From Clostridia bacterium (GTDB lineage Bacteria; Bacillota; Clostridia; Christensenellales; UBA1242), in contig CAAGDD010000007.1 of the NCBI GenBank assembly GCA_900768545.1, positions 52,661 to 116,660 on the forward strand: a stretch of DNA of 64,000 nucleotides, written 5' to 3'. Below, piece after piece: positions 28,227-36,179 of the stretch. The notes under the pieces are model-generated. The model did not search any database, had not been told where the DNA came from, and saw only the letters and a list, made by a program, of their open reading frames with translations. The position numbers and the translations under genes were made by a program. Position 1 is the first letter of the stretch. Every line of letters begins with the position of its first letter.

Positions 28227-28656
28227 CGCACAAAACAAACTTTGCAGAAATTTCTGGATAAACTTTTGCAACAAGATTATAATTTCCGGTAGCCTTAATA
28301 GGTTCTTTCACTTCAATTTTTTTCTTGTCGAGTGTTATGCCGATTTTTGCAAGAGCGTCAGCAACTTCTTTGCTTGTAACAGATCCGAATGTTTTTCCGT
28401 TTTCGCCACATTTGATTTTGAGTGTTACACTTTTGCCCTCTATTTGTTTTGCTAGTTTTTTCGCAGCGGCAATTTCTTGCGCTTTGTGATATTTTGATGC
28501 TTCACTTTGATTTGCGTTTTCGTTCATTGCACTTTTGTCGGCAAGACGAGCGAGATTGTTTTTAAACAAAAAATTTTTTGCAAATCCGTCAGCAACTTCT
28601 TTTATTTCGCCTTTTTTCCCAGTTCCTTTAACATCTTTCAATAATACAACTTTCAT
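28213..28656 (-). CDS. rplI: 50S ribosomal protein L9
   Basis: A 147-aa bL9, the usual length. The N-terminal signature [17 protein letters not shown] and the following [15 protein letters not shown] are typical. The long linker helix (about residues 41-75) and a C-terminal rRNA-binding domain ([19 protein letters not shown]) follow. It binds domain V of 23S rRNA near the L1 stalk. AGGAG precedes the ATG, and a good promoter lies upstream. The gene is transcribed alone; the usual dnaB/rnr neighbours are absent here. The C-terminal codons are inside a 20-bp tandem duplication. Confidence 0.97.
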   Translation of the reverse strand: MKVVLLKDVKGTGKKGEIKEVADGFAKNFLFKNNLARLADKSAMNENANQSEASKYHKAQEIAAAKKLAKQIEGKSVTLKIKCGENGKTFGSVTSKEVADALAKIGITLDKKKIEVKEPIKATGNYNLVAKVYPEISAKFVLCVEAE

Positions 28657-28674
28657 CGCGTTCTCCTTTGAAGT

Positions 28675-28704
28675 ATTTTACAATATTGTTGTTTGTTTTG
28701 TCAA
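28675..28704 (-). promoter_or_regulatory. Promoter of rplI
   Basis: On the minus strand: TTGACA (28704-28699), 18-bp spacer, TAAAAT (28680-28675), upstream of an AGGAG-led ATG at 28656. Confidence 0.75.
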
Positions 28705-28735
28705 CATTTGGACAAAATTAAACTTGGAGGATTTT

Positions 28736-29047
28736 ATGGATATTAGATGCCGCAAAACAAGTTGCAGATTCAACGACAGTTACACCTGCAAAGCAAATGA
28801 AATTTTGATTAAAAAATCTTGCGTTTGCAATGGTTATGAAAAATCAAACAAGCCGCCACAAGACAAAACAAAATGGCTTTTTTCTGAAACTCCGCCAAAG
28901 TATGCTCCACAAAGAGATTCGGCGACTATCATTATTGATTGCAAGGCGGACTGCCTTTTCAATCTAAACGGCAAGTGCGTGGCAAACGGCATAACGTTAA
29001 ACGACATAAAAGAAAAGCCACTTTGCATTACTTTTTTGAAAAATTAA
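28736..29047 (+). CDS. Cys-rich protein with two DUF1540-like modules, 103 aa
   Basis: The protein has two similar cysteine clusters. Residues 4-33 (IRCRKTSCRFNDSYTCKANE) and residues 71-99 (IDCKADCLFNLNGKCVANGI) both follow a C-x(3-5)-C-x(6-7)-C-x-A pattern, like the short DUF1540 metal-binding-type domain of Bacillota. The function of that domain is not established. GGAGG at 28726-28730 fixes the ATG; the longer open frame upstream lies antisense to rplI and is rejected. The gene is divergent from rplI. Metal binding is an inference from the cysteines. Confidence 0.72.
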   Translation: MDIRCRKTSCRFNDSYTCKANEILIKKSCVCNGYEKSNKPPQDKTKWLFSETPPKYAPQRDSATIIIDCKADCLFNLNGKCVANGITLNDIKEKPLCITFLKN

Positions 29048-29073
29048 ATTTAATTTTTTCTTTTTGAAAAATG

Positions 29074-29102
29074 TTGCAATAAAAAAAAATGTATAGTATA
29101 AT
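29074..29102 (+). promoter_or_regulatory. Promoter of the 29109 gene, apparently leaderless
   Basis: TTGCAA (29074-29079), 17-bp spacer, consensus TATAAT (29097-29102). Six bases (AACATT) separate it from the ATG at 29109, and there is no Shine-Dalgarno sequence. The geometry is the same as for holB and tatD. Confidence 0.75.
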
Positions 29103-29108
29103 AACATT

Positions 29109-30407
29109 ATGAAAACAAATACAAAAGATTTGATGAAATTTGCTGTGGCAGAAGGCGGGCAAACACCTGCCCAAACCAATGCCGACGCAATTTTGAGGGA
29201 TTTTCAAAAGATTTTGTATATCAAAAGAAAGCGTAACAACGATTTGCTCGGCGGTTTCAACGACAAAGGGGATTACAAAATCACTGACAAACTCATACTC
29301 AAAAAACTGCTCGAAGTTCCAAAGAAATTTGGAGAAAAACAAGACGATGTGGTGTATGCAAGTGCCGTTTATGACACTTTGGTCTTAAATTTTAAGATCG
29401 TTTTTGAAATGTCGTCAGAATTTTGCAACGCTTATTTATATTTTATTGAAGTTGAAAATCTTGCCGAAGAAGATATCAAACATGTCACACTTCTTGACAC
29501 GATTTTGGACGTTTATTCGCCAACTTTCAAACAAAAGGTGTATGAAGAATGGCGTGTTTATCTTGACGAAGAGATTTATGAAAAAGACGACTTCTTGTTT
29601 GAGATTTTGAAAAAACAACAAGACGACAATCAATTCACCAGCGAATTTGACGCCATTTTGGCACAACTTTTTGTTTTGAGAATGCTAAAAGCTCTTGAAA
29701 ATTGTGACGAAGTTGGAAAAGAGATTTTGGACGAATACAACGAATTTTTGCAAAAGGCGATTTTAAAAGATCCAAGCCTTGCGCAAGATGACCAAAGATT
29801 AATTTTCATTTTAAACAAAATTATTTTAAAACACAATGGTTATGAAGCACTTTTGAAAACTCCAGAAGGCGTGGCCGTTTTGACTGGATACATAAAGCCA
29901 ATGCAACGTGTGCTCGGCGTTGGCGGTCAATCGATTTTGGACGCGGTTGGAAAAAACGCTAAAAAACTTGAAGGTGACAAAAAGACCGAGAAAAAAGCAG
30001 AAAAGCCAAAAGTTAAGGCGAGCGTAAAAGCAAAAGGCAAGGGAGCAAAAAAGGCAGCCAAAATTGATGCATACGATATCGGCGGCGCGTTCAGCGCTCC
30101 AAAGAAGGCTGACGCTCCAGTGAAAAAACCTTTGCTTGTTACTGCAGAGTTGCCAAAGAAAGCTGAAGCGTCAAAAGAATCTTCAAAAGCTTCACAAACT
30201 CCAAATGTCAAACAATCTCCACAAGTTTCAAAAGCACCGAAAGCTCCAACACCTGACAAGCCAAAAGTTCCAGACGGAAAACTTGAAAACATTACTTTCA
30301 ATTCGCTTTCAAACTGGGAAGGAAGTTTTAAAACAAACAAAAACAAATTTATAACTCCAAACACGAATTATTCTCCAGAGCCTAAGGATTTGAACAAAAA
30401 CTTATAA
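29109..30407 (+). CDS. Hypothetical protein with basic Lys/Ala/Pro-rich C-terminal region, 432 aa
   Basis: No family was recognised. There is no signal peptide or membrane segment, so it is probably cytoplasmic. Residues 1-285 are a mixed, mostly helical and acidic domain. Residues 290-390 are low-complexity Lys/Ala/Pro/Ser sequence (KKTEKKAEKPKVKASVKAKG and similar), resembling histone H1-like or linker tails, followed by a conserved-looking end (NITFNSLSNWEGSFKTNKN). The start is fixed by a consensus promoter six bases upstream. A strong terminator follows. The basic tail could bind nucleic acid or act as a flexible linker; this is speculation. Confidence 0.75.
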   Translation: MKTNTKDLMKFAVAEGGQTPAQTNADAILRDFQKILYIKRKRNNDLLGGFNDKGDYKITDKLILKKLLEVPKKFGEKQDDVVYASAVYDTLVLNFKIVFEMSSEFCNAYLYFIEVENLAEEDIKHVTLLDTILDVYSPTFKQKVYEEWRVYLDEEIYEKDDFLFEILKKQQDDNQFTSEFDAILAQLFVLRMLKALENCDEVGKEILDEYNEFLQKAILKDPSLAQDDQRLIFILNKIILKHNGYEALLKTPEGVAVLTGYIKPMQRVLGVGGQSILDAVGKNAKKLEGDKKTEKKAEKPKVKASVKAKGKGAKKAAKIDAYDIGGAFSAPKKADAPVKKPLLVTAELPKKAEASKESSKASQTPNVKQSPQVSKAPKAPTPDKPKVPDGKLENITFNSLSNWEGSFKTNKNKFITPNTNYSPEPKDLNKNL

Positions 30408-30438
30408 AATAATGATTGTCAAAATAATACACAAACAA

Positions 30439-30469
30439 AAAAAACTCCAAATTTTGGAGTTTTTTGTTT
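30439..30469. terminator. Bidirectional terminator between convergent genes 29109 and 30477
   Basis: A stem of six A-T pairs and CTCCAA/TTGGAG (30439-30450 with 30454-30465), with T tracts on both strands. Confidence 0.75.
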
Positions 30470-30476
30470 TTTATCC

Positions 30477-31133
30477 TTATTTTGTTTTGACATTGATATC
30501 TGTAAGAGATTTTTTAAGATCTGACTTTCTCAAAAATTGACGAGATTCCCAGTTTTTAACGACTGATTGATCATAAGGAAACACCGGCTTGCTGCGATAA
30601 TCTTCTTCAATAATCTCTTTTTCTTTGCCTGCGCGTTTCATATAAGTTGTGTAAAGATTTTTGCAGATATCATAGCATTGCATAAAGCACAAAATGTATC
30701 CTTCGGTGAGCAAATCTTTTTCGTGTTCAGCATCAAATTCTGACAACTTCCCTTCATTTTCAAGTTTTTCGATTTTTACCCAACGATCTGCATAAGCACT
30801 ATAATCAGGGATAACAAATTGTTTGATGTTGTTGTCACGGAATGCTTTGAGATATACATCAATATAAATTGAAACTTTTGAAATCATTTTTGAGCCATAG
30901 CGTCTTGAAACCCCGTCTGCCAACGCACTAAATTTCGAGCACAAGTGGCTTGCAAAATTGTAAGTTAATTGGCTGTAAGAGTGTTCTCTGCCGTCGTCAA
31001 GTAAGTTGAACATTCGAAGCATCTCGTCTATTTGTTCTTGAACAGTTATTTTTGAAATTTCGACCCAAAAAAGATTTTTTTCTGGAATTTCAAAGTTTCT
31101 TTCATTCTCTCTTGGAATTTTTGAATTTGGCAT
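30477..31133 (-). CDS. Hypothetical soluble protein, 218 aa
   Basis: Not recognised. The protein is charged and largely helical, with no signal peptide or membrane helix. It has many aromatic residues (for example IYIDVYLKAFRD and CYDICKNLYTTYMKR). AGGAG lies eight bases before the ATG, and a TTTACA-17-TATAAT promoter is upstream. It is a single-gene unit convergent with the 29109 gene and divergent from the flippase gene. It is probably lineage-specific; no function can be assigned. Confidence 0.7.
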   Translation of the reverse strand: MPNSKIPRENERNFEIPEKNLFWVEISKITVQEQIDEMLRMFNLLDDGREHSYSQLTYNFASHLCSKFSALADGVSRRYGSKMISKVSIYIDVYLKAFRDNNIKQFVIPDYSAYADRWVKIEKLENEGKLSEFDAEHEKDLLTEGYILCFMQCYDICKNLYTTYMKRAGKEKEIIEEDYRSKPVFPYDQSVVKNWESRQFLRKSDLKKSLTDINVKTK

Positions 31134-31162
31134 AAGAAATCTCCTTTTATATTTTCGAATAT

Positions 31163-31191
31163 ATTATAACATGAAATTTTTTGTTTGTAAA
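31163..31191 (-). promoter_or_regulatory. Promoter of the 218-aa hypothetical gene
   Basis: On the minus strand: TTTACA (31191-31186), 17-bp spacer, TATAAT (31168-31163), then a leader with AGGAG before the ATG. Confidence 0.75.
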
Positions 31192-31241
31192 TACCTTTTA
31201 AAAATATATTTTTTTGACAATAGTTGTTTTGGGTGAAAAAT

Positions 31242-32765
31242 ATGAAATTTTCAAAAGGTGTTGGCACTGGTGCGGCTGTTTTGATTGTTAGTGGCTTTGT
31301 TTGCAAGGTCTTGGGAGCATTGTTTAGACTTCCGCTTACAAACATTTTGTCGATTGAAGGAATTGGGATTTTTCAACTCATTATGTCGCTTTATGCTTTT
31401 GCGCTTGTGATAACTTGCGGCGGTGTGACTGTCAGTCTTTCAAAACTTATAAGCAGCGCGCGTGCAAATGAAAGAGAAGAAAAAATCAAGATATTTTTAA
31501 ATCGGGCGATTTTGACCAGCATGATCGCTTCACTTTCTCTTGGCGTTTTGTTTTTGCTTTTGGGAAGATATGTTTGCGCATTTCAGGGAATTTCAAACAA
31601 TTATAGTTATATGCTCTTCATTTTGCTTTTGCCTTTTGGCGCACTTTTGGCGGTCTTTCGTGGATATTTTCAGGGTTATGAAAAAATGACGCCGACGGCG
31701 GTCAGCCAAATCTTGGAACAAGTGTTTAAGTTTTGTTTTGGAATTTTTTTTGCTTGGCTTTTTGCAAAAACAAATATGCAAATGGGAGTTTTTGGTGCGT
31801 TTTTGGGGATTGTTTTGAGCGAAGTTGTTGCGGTGATCTTTTTGTTTATTTTGTATCTTCGTCACAAGGATAAAAAGCTGCCGTGTGATTTTTCTTCATT
31901 TCAAATGGCACAAAAAGAGTTTGACAGCACAAATTTCACGCTTATGTTGACCGCTTCCGTGCTGCCACTCGTCAATGCTTTTGACGCGCTCATTGTTGTG
32001 CCGCGATTGGTCGGCGCTGGTTTTTCAAACGGATATGCCACCACTTTGTTTGGACTTCAAAGTGGGGTTGTTGGAGCGATTTTAAATATTCCACTTGTCA
32101 TTTCAATGTCGGTCGCTACAGCGTTTTTGCCAAACTTGTCATTTATCTTTTCAAAAGGAGGGAGTGGTCGCCATATCGTCGAAAAGGGGTTGAATCTTCT
32201 ATTATATTTGGTCTTGCCGACTGCGTTTGGGTGTGTGGCTGTTGCAAGACCGCTTTTGAGCGTGCTTTATCGCTCGTTGACTGTGCAGACTCTTGATGTG
32301 GCAATAAACTTGATGATTTTTGGCTCGTTTTCGATCGTGTTTATGGCAATTATGCAGTTTTTGGTGATGCTTTTGCAGTCGCAGGGGCAGTTTAAATTTA
32401 TCTTAAAAAGTTTTGCAGTCGGCGGCAGCGTCAAAGCAATCTTGACCTTCGTTTTGTCAGGTGTGGCACAAGTAAACATCTTTTCAATCGTTTTGGGGAA
32501 TATCTGCTTGTCTTCAATCGTGTGTGTTATGTCGCTTTTTAAACTCAAAAAGACTTTGGCATTTAAGTTGAATTTAAAAGATTTGTCAATTTTGATTTTT
32601 GGCACGGCTATGATGTTTATGGCGGTGAATATGTTTTTAAGATGTGATTATTTTTCAACAGCCACAAATCTTTTGCTTGCGGTCTTGATTGGAATGTTTG
32701 TTTATGGCGTTTTGACCTTTTCACTTTTATACAAATTTTTCGCAAAGAAGAAAGTTAGTGTTTAA
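31242..32765 (+). CDS. MurJ/SpoVB-type polyprenyl-linked sugar flippase
   Basis: A 507-aa multi-pass membrane protein of the MOP/MVF superfamily. It starts KGVGTGAAVLIVSGFVCKVL and continues GALFRLPLTNILSIEGIGIF, the typical first two segments of SpoVB-like flippases. About 13-14 hydrophobic segments follow, and a basic end (FFAKKKVSV) closes it. SpoVB is required for spore cortex peptidoglycan synthesis; related proteins flip lipid II or teichoic-acid precursors. The ATG at 31242 is preferred over an upstream TTG because GGGTGA lies five bases before it. Whether the role is sporulation or vegetative growth cannot be decided here. Confidence 0.87.
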   Translation: MKFSKGVGTGAAVLIVSGFVCKVLGALFRLPLTNILSIEGIGIFQLIMSLYAFALVITCGGVTVSLSKLISSARANEREEKIKIFLNRAILTSMIASLSLGVLFLLLGRYVCAFQGISNNYSYMLFILLLPFGALLAVFRGYFQGYEKMTPTAVSQILEQVFKFCFGIFFAWLFAKTNMQMGVFGAFLGIVLSEVVAVIFLFILYLRHKDKKLPCDFSSFQMAQKEFDSTNFTLMLTASVLPLVNAFDALIVVPRLVGAGFSNGYATTLFGLQSGVVGAILNIPLVISMSVATAFLPNLSFIFSKGGSGRHIVEKGLNLLLYLVLPTAFGCVAVARPLLSVLYRSLTVQTLDVAINLMIFGSFSIVFMAIMQFLVMLLQSQGQFKFILKSFAVGGSVKAILTFVLSGVAQVNIFSIVLGNICLSSIVCVMSLFKLKKTLAFKLNLKDLSILIFGTAMMFMAVNMFLRCDYFSTATNLLLAVLIGMFVYGVLTFSLLYKFFAKKKVSV

Positions 32766-32803
32766 AAATGCTTGTTTTGTAAAACATTTATTTGGAGGGA
32801 GTT

Positions 32804-33079
32804 ATGAATAAAACAGAATTTGTTGAAGTTATGTCAAAAAAGACCAAACTTTCAAAAAATAAATGTGACTTGTTTTTGAATGAGTTTAAGGCTTTGATTT
32901 TGGAAGTGTGCTCAAAGGGCGAACATATCAATTTTCGAAATTTTGGCAAGTTTTCGATGGAAGAAACAAAAGCACGAAAGTTTTTAAATCCGCAAACGAT
33001 GAGATATTATGTTTGCGCGCCAAAAAAGTTGATTGCATTCAAAGGTTACAAAAATTTTAAATATGCAGTAAACAAATAG
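32804..33079 (+). CDS. HU/IHF-family DNA-binding protein
   Basis: A 91-aa histone-like protein that bends and packages DNA as a dimer. MNKTEFVEVMSKKTKLSKNK and INFRNFGKFSMEETKARKFLNPQT fit the HU fold. The beta-arm end (NPQTMRYYVCAPKKLIAFKGYKNFK) differs from the common NP-x-T-G-x-x-I-x-I-P sequence, so this is a divergent member. The start is at the ATG with GGAGGG seven to eight bases upstream, not at an upstream TTG. It sits alone between the flippase gene and a good terminator. Confidence 0.88.
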   Translation: MNKTEFVEVMSKKTKLSKNKCDLFLNEFKALILEVCSKGEHINFRNFGKFSMEETKARKFLNPQTMRYYVCAPKKLIAFKGYKNFKYAVNK

Positions 33080-33089
33080 ACAAAACTTC

Positions 33090-33116
33090 AAAACGAGAGA
33101 GATCTCGTTTTTTCTT
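33090..33116 (+). terminator. Terminator after the HU-like gene
   Basis: A 9-bp stem AAAACGAGA/TCTCGTTTT (33090-33098 with 33103-33111), GAGA loop, then TTTTCTTT. Confidence 0.8.
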
Positions 33117-33192
33117 TCCAAATTTCAAACTGGTGCATATATAAAAACGCCGAATAGTTTAAATTTTGTTTTAATTTAAAAGAAATATTGTT

Positions 33193-33223
33193 TTGACAAA
33201 AAAATGTTTTGTGTTAAGATAAT
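33193..33223 (+). promoter_or_regulatory. Promoter region of dusB, possibly leaderless
   Basis: TTGACA (33193-33198) is followed by overlapping -10 candidates: TAAGAT (33215-33220, 16-bp spacer) and GATAAT (33218-33223, 19-bp spacer). The ATG is at 33230, six bases after the second candidate, and no Shine-Dalgarno sequence is visible. Confidence 0.5.
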
Positions 33224-33229
33224 AGTGCT

Positions 33230-34153
33230 ATGAAAATAAAAGATTTAGACTTTTCAAGTGATCCCTTGATTTTAGCACCAATGGCAGGAGTGACAGATGT
33301 TGGCTTTCGAGCAATCTGTTCTTCTTTTGGCGCAGACGCAACGGTGACTGAAATGCTTTCGGCGCGCGCTATGGAGCACAACCCTAAAAAGACCGAATTT
33401 ATGACACTTACAACGGAAGCGGAAAAGATAAAAATTGCACAGATTTTTGGTCACGAAGCAGACTTTATGGAAAGAGCAATAAAAAATCCACTTTTGCAAA
33501 AATTTGATAGTTTTGACATCAATATGGGCTGTCCTGCACCAAAGATAGTCAAAAATGGCGAAGGTTCGGCACTTATGGACAATTTGTCACTTGCGAGCAA
33601 GATTATTTCAGCATGTAAAAACGCTACAGACAAACCTGTTTCAGTCAAATTTCGAAAAGGAAGTAAGAGCGAAAATTTTCGTGAGTTTGCTCGAATGTGT
33701 CAAGATAGCGGTGCTGATTTTGTTACTTTCCACGCCCGCACTGTTGAGCAAGGTTATAGCGGGAAAGCCGACCTTGAAGCGATCGCCACGGTTAAGGCGG
33801 ATCTAAAAATTCCTGTTGTTGGAAATGGCGATGTGATTGATGTTGACAGTTATCACAAGATGAAGCAAACTGGCGTTGACGGAGTTATGATTGGCCGCGG
33901 TGCGACTGGCCATCCTTGGATTTTTTCAATTTTAAAAGGGGGAAACGAAAAAATTGACAAATATGAAGTTGTCAAAAAACACATTGAGATTTTGAGAGAG
34001 CATTTTGAAGAAAGTTGGCTAAAATTGTATATAAGAAAACATCTTTTGTGGTATGCGAGCGATCTTCCAATGTCGGCAAATTTGCGTCTTAAACTTGCTA
34101 CTTGCGACGATATTGACCAATGCTTAAAAATTTTGAAGGAATCTTTTGCTTAA
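33230..34153 (+). CDS. dusB: tRNA-dihydrouridine synthase, DusB-like
   Basis: A 307-aa FMN-dependent TIM-barrel enzyme that reduces uridines in tRNA. Motifs: LAPMAGVTDVGFRAIC at the N-terminus, the catalytic-cysteine region DINMGCPAPKIVKNGEGSAL (about residues 96-115), VKFRKG, FHARTVEQGYSG, and the FMN-phosphate loop GNGDVID...MIGRGATGHPWIF. The order and length match Bacillota DusB. The start is fixed by homology; it lacks a ribosome-binding site. It is a single gene with a promoter for pgk immediately after. Confidence 0.94.
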   Translation: MKIKDLDFSSDPLILAPMAGVTDVGFRAICSSFGADATVTEMLSARAMEHNPKKTEFMTLTTEAEKIKIAQIFGHEADFMERAIKNPLLQKFDSFDINMGCPAPKIVKNGEGSALMDNLSLASKIISACKNATDKPVSVKFRKGSKSENFREFARMCQDSGADFVTFHARTVEQGYSGKADLEAIATVKADLKIPVVGNGDVIDVDSYHKMKQTGVDGVMIGRGATGHPWIFSILKGGNEKIDKYEVVKKHIEILREHFEESWLKLYIRKHLLWYASDLPMSANLRLKLATCDDIDQCLKILKESFA

Positions 34154-34169
34154 AACTATCAAAATTGTT

Positions 34170-34197
34170 TTGAATAAAATTTTAAATGTTGTAAAAT
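34170..34197 (+). promoter_or_regulatory. Promoter of pgk-tpiA
   Basis: TTGAAT (34170-34175), 16-bp spacer, TAAAAT (34192-34197), followed by a short leader with GAAAGGA before the ATG at 34219. Confidence 0.65.
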
Positions 34198-34218
34198 AGA
34201 GCTGAAAGGACTGTGTTT

Positions 34219-35388
34219 ATGAGAAGAACAATTAGAGATTTGAAAAATATTCAAGGAAAACGAATTTTGCTTCGTTGTGATTTTAATGTGCCTTTAAACA
34301 AATATGGTGATATTCAAGACGACACCCGAATTGTCGCAGAAATCCCTACTATCAAATATTTAAACGAAAAAGGAGCAAAACTTATCGTTTGCTCACACCT
34401 TGGCAGACCTGACGGCTATGACAAATATTTGTCATTATTTCCTGTTGCAGTTTATTTGATGAAGTATTTTCCAAACAAGGTTAAATTTTGCAGCAAAGTA
34501 GTTGGTGACGAAGTTGAAAATGCTGTTTCAAAACTCAAAGACGGCGAAATTTTGGTGCTTGAAAACTTGCGTTTCTTGCACGGCGAAGAAGAAAATTCGC
34601 CAGAATTTGTTGAAAAACTTGCCGCTCTTGCAGATATCTATGTTGACGACGCTTTCGGCGTTGCTCATAGAAAACACGCTTCAAACTATGGCGTGGCATT
34701 AAAACTTCCAAACGCAATCGGCTTTTTGATTGAAAAAGAACTTTCTGTTTTTGAAAAGGCGTTTTCAAAGCCGGTTCACCCTTTTGTTGCGATCTTTGGA
34801 GGATCAAAAGTTGAAGACAAACTCAAACTTATAAACAATGTTTTGGATAAGGCTGATTCAATCATCATTGGTGGAGGAATGGCATATACCTTCCTTCAAG
34901 CGATGGGGCAAAATATTGGTGACTCAATTGTTGCGCTTGATCAAGTTGACAATGCAAAACAAATTTTGAAAACTGCCAAAGAAAAAAATGTAAAAATTTT
35001 GCTTCCAGTTGATCATGTTGCTTTGGTCAAGTCTCGTGATAGAGCGATTTATACAAAAACTCTCGAAAAAGGTCTTGTTGGACTTGATATTGGAAAGAAA
35101 ACTATCAAAATGTTTACTGAAGAAATTATGAGAGCAAATCAAATCATCTGGAATGGACCACTTGGCAAATATGAAGATCGTCGTTTCAAAAAAGGAACAA
35201 TGAAAATCGCAAAAGCAGTCGCAAATAGTAAAGCTTATTCAATCGTAGGCGGCGGCGACAGTTTGAGCGCAATCAATGAATGCGGAGTTGCTGACAAGAT
35301 CAATCATCTTTCGACCGGCGGCGGCGCAAGTTTGAAACTTATGGAAGGAAAATCTTTGCCAGCGATTGATGTTATCGACACTTTATAA
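34219..35388 (+). CDS. pgk: Phosphoglycerate kinase
   Basis: Transfers phosphate from 1,3-bisphosphoglycerate to ADP in glycolysis. The 389-aa length is normal. Motifs: RCDFNVPLN (about residues 19-27), SHLGRPDG (about 57-64), the ATP-binding GGSKVEDKLKLI, IIGGGMAYTF, and the C-terminal GGGDSLSAI...HLSTGGGASL. The ATG at 34219 is chosen over a GTG six bases earlier because GAAAGGA is well spaced for it. tpiA follows after 23 bases, giving a glycolytic pair without the frequent gap gene. Confidence 0.97.
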   Translation: MRRTIRDLKNIQGKRILLRCDFNVPLNKYGDIQDDTRIVAEIPTIKYLNEKGAKLIVCSHLGRPDGYDKYLSLFPVAVYLMKYFPNKVKFCSKVVGDEVENAVSKLKDGEILVLENLRFLHGEEENSPEFVEKLAALADIYVDDAFGVAHRKHASNYGVALKLPNAIGFLIEKELSVFEKAFSKPVHPFVAIFGGSKVEDKLKLINNVLDKADSIIIGGGMAYTFLQAMGQNIGDSIVALDQVDNAKQILKTAKEKNVKILLPVDHVALVKSRDRAIYTKTLEKGLVGLDIGKKTIKMFTEEIMRANQIIWNGPLGKYEDRRFKKGTMKIAKAVANSKAYSIVGGGDSLSAINECGVADKINHLSTGGGASLKLMEGKSLPAIDVIDTL

Positions 35389-35411
35389 AAATCAATTTTC
35401 AAGGAGAAATT

Positions 35412-36161
35412 ATGAAAAAACTTTTAATTGGAAATTTCAAAATGAACACAACTGCAGGCGAATTTAAAACTTATGCTATGTGTTTGGCGACAAAAACAAA
35501 AAACAGCAAAAATGATATTGTTGTTTGTCCACCATTTACACATTTGGCAGTTGCAAAAGAGATGCTTTCAAACACAAATATCGCTTATGGCGCACAAAAT
35601 ATTTGTGATGAAGAAAGCGGTGCTTTCACAGGCGAAGTTTCTGCTCCAATGATAAAAGATCTCGGCGCTGAATATGTCATTTTGGGACATAGTGAACGCA
35701 GAGCAAAGGCAAAAGAAAACGACAAACTTATAAACAAAAAAATCAAAACTGCCTTGGCAAACGGGCTTAAAGTTGTTTTGTGTGTTGGTGAAAATGCTCA
35801 CATAAGAGAAGATAAACAAGCAAACGCGTTTGTTAAAAAACAACTTGATGATGACCTTAAAGGCATTTATGAAAACGAACTTGACAGTGTGATCGTTGCT
35901 TACGAACCTATTTGGGCGATCGGCACGGGAAAAGTTGCAACAAACAAAGATATCGAAAAAATGGTTGACACAATTCGAAAAGAAATCGAATACAACTATT
36001 CACAAAAAGCGGGCGAAAACCTGACTGTTGTGTATGGAGGAAGTGTAAAACTTTCAAACTACAAAAAAATTTTGTCGGCTCGCGGAGTTGACGGAGTTTT
36101 GATTGGCGGCGCTTGTCTTGACTGCGACGGCTTTGCTCTTATGGCAAACGAAAAGTTTTAA
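35412..36161 (+). CDS. tpiA: Triosephosphate isomerase
   Basis: Interconverts dihydroxyacetone phosphate and glyceraldehyde 3-phosphate. At 249 aa it has the standard length. Catalytic regions are visible: NFKMN with Lys near residue 11, ILGHSERR with the catalytic His, AYEPIWAIGTGK with the catalytic Glu, and VYGGSVK phosphate binding. AAGGAGA precedes the ATG. It is followed closely by dnaX (18-base gap), so pgk-tpiA-dnaX-ybaB-recR may be one long operon; no terminator was seen within it. Confidence 0.97.
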   Translation: MKKLLIGNFKMNTTAGEFKTYAMCLATKTKNSKNDIVVCPPFTHLAVAKEMLSNTNIAYGAQNICDEESGAFTGEVSAPMIKDLGAEYVILGHSERRAKAKENDKLINKKIKTALANGLKVVLCVGENAHIREDKQANAFVKKQLDDDLKGIYENELDSVIVAYEPIWAIGTGKVATNKDIEKMVDTIRKEIEYNYSQKAGENLTVVYGGSVKLSNYKKILSARGVDGVLIGGACLDCDGFALMANEKF

Positions 36162-36179
36162 CAAAAATTTGGAGAAAAA

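Noticed and set aside
28535..28735. Upstream extension of the Cys-rich 103-aa protein
   Set aside because: It is antisense to rplI; the ATG at 28736 has GGAGG.
31214..31219. TTGACA as the -35 of the flippase gene
   Set aside because: A -10 at normal distance would fall on the ATG at 31242 and transcription would start inside the gene; probably coincidental.
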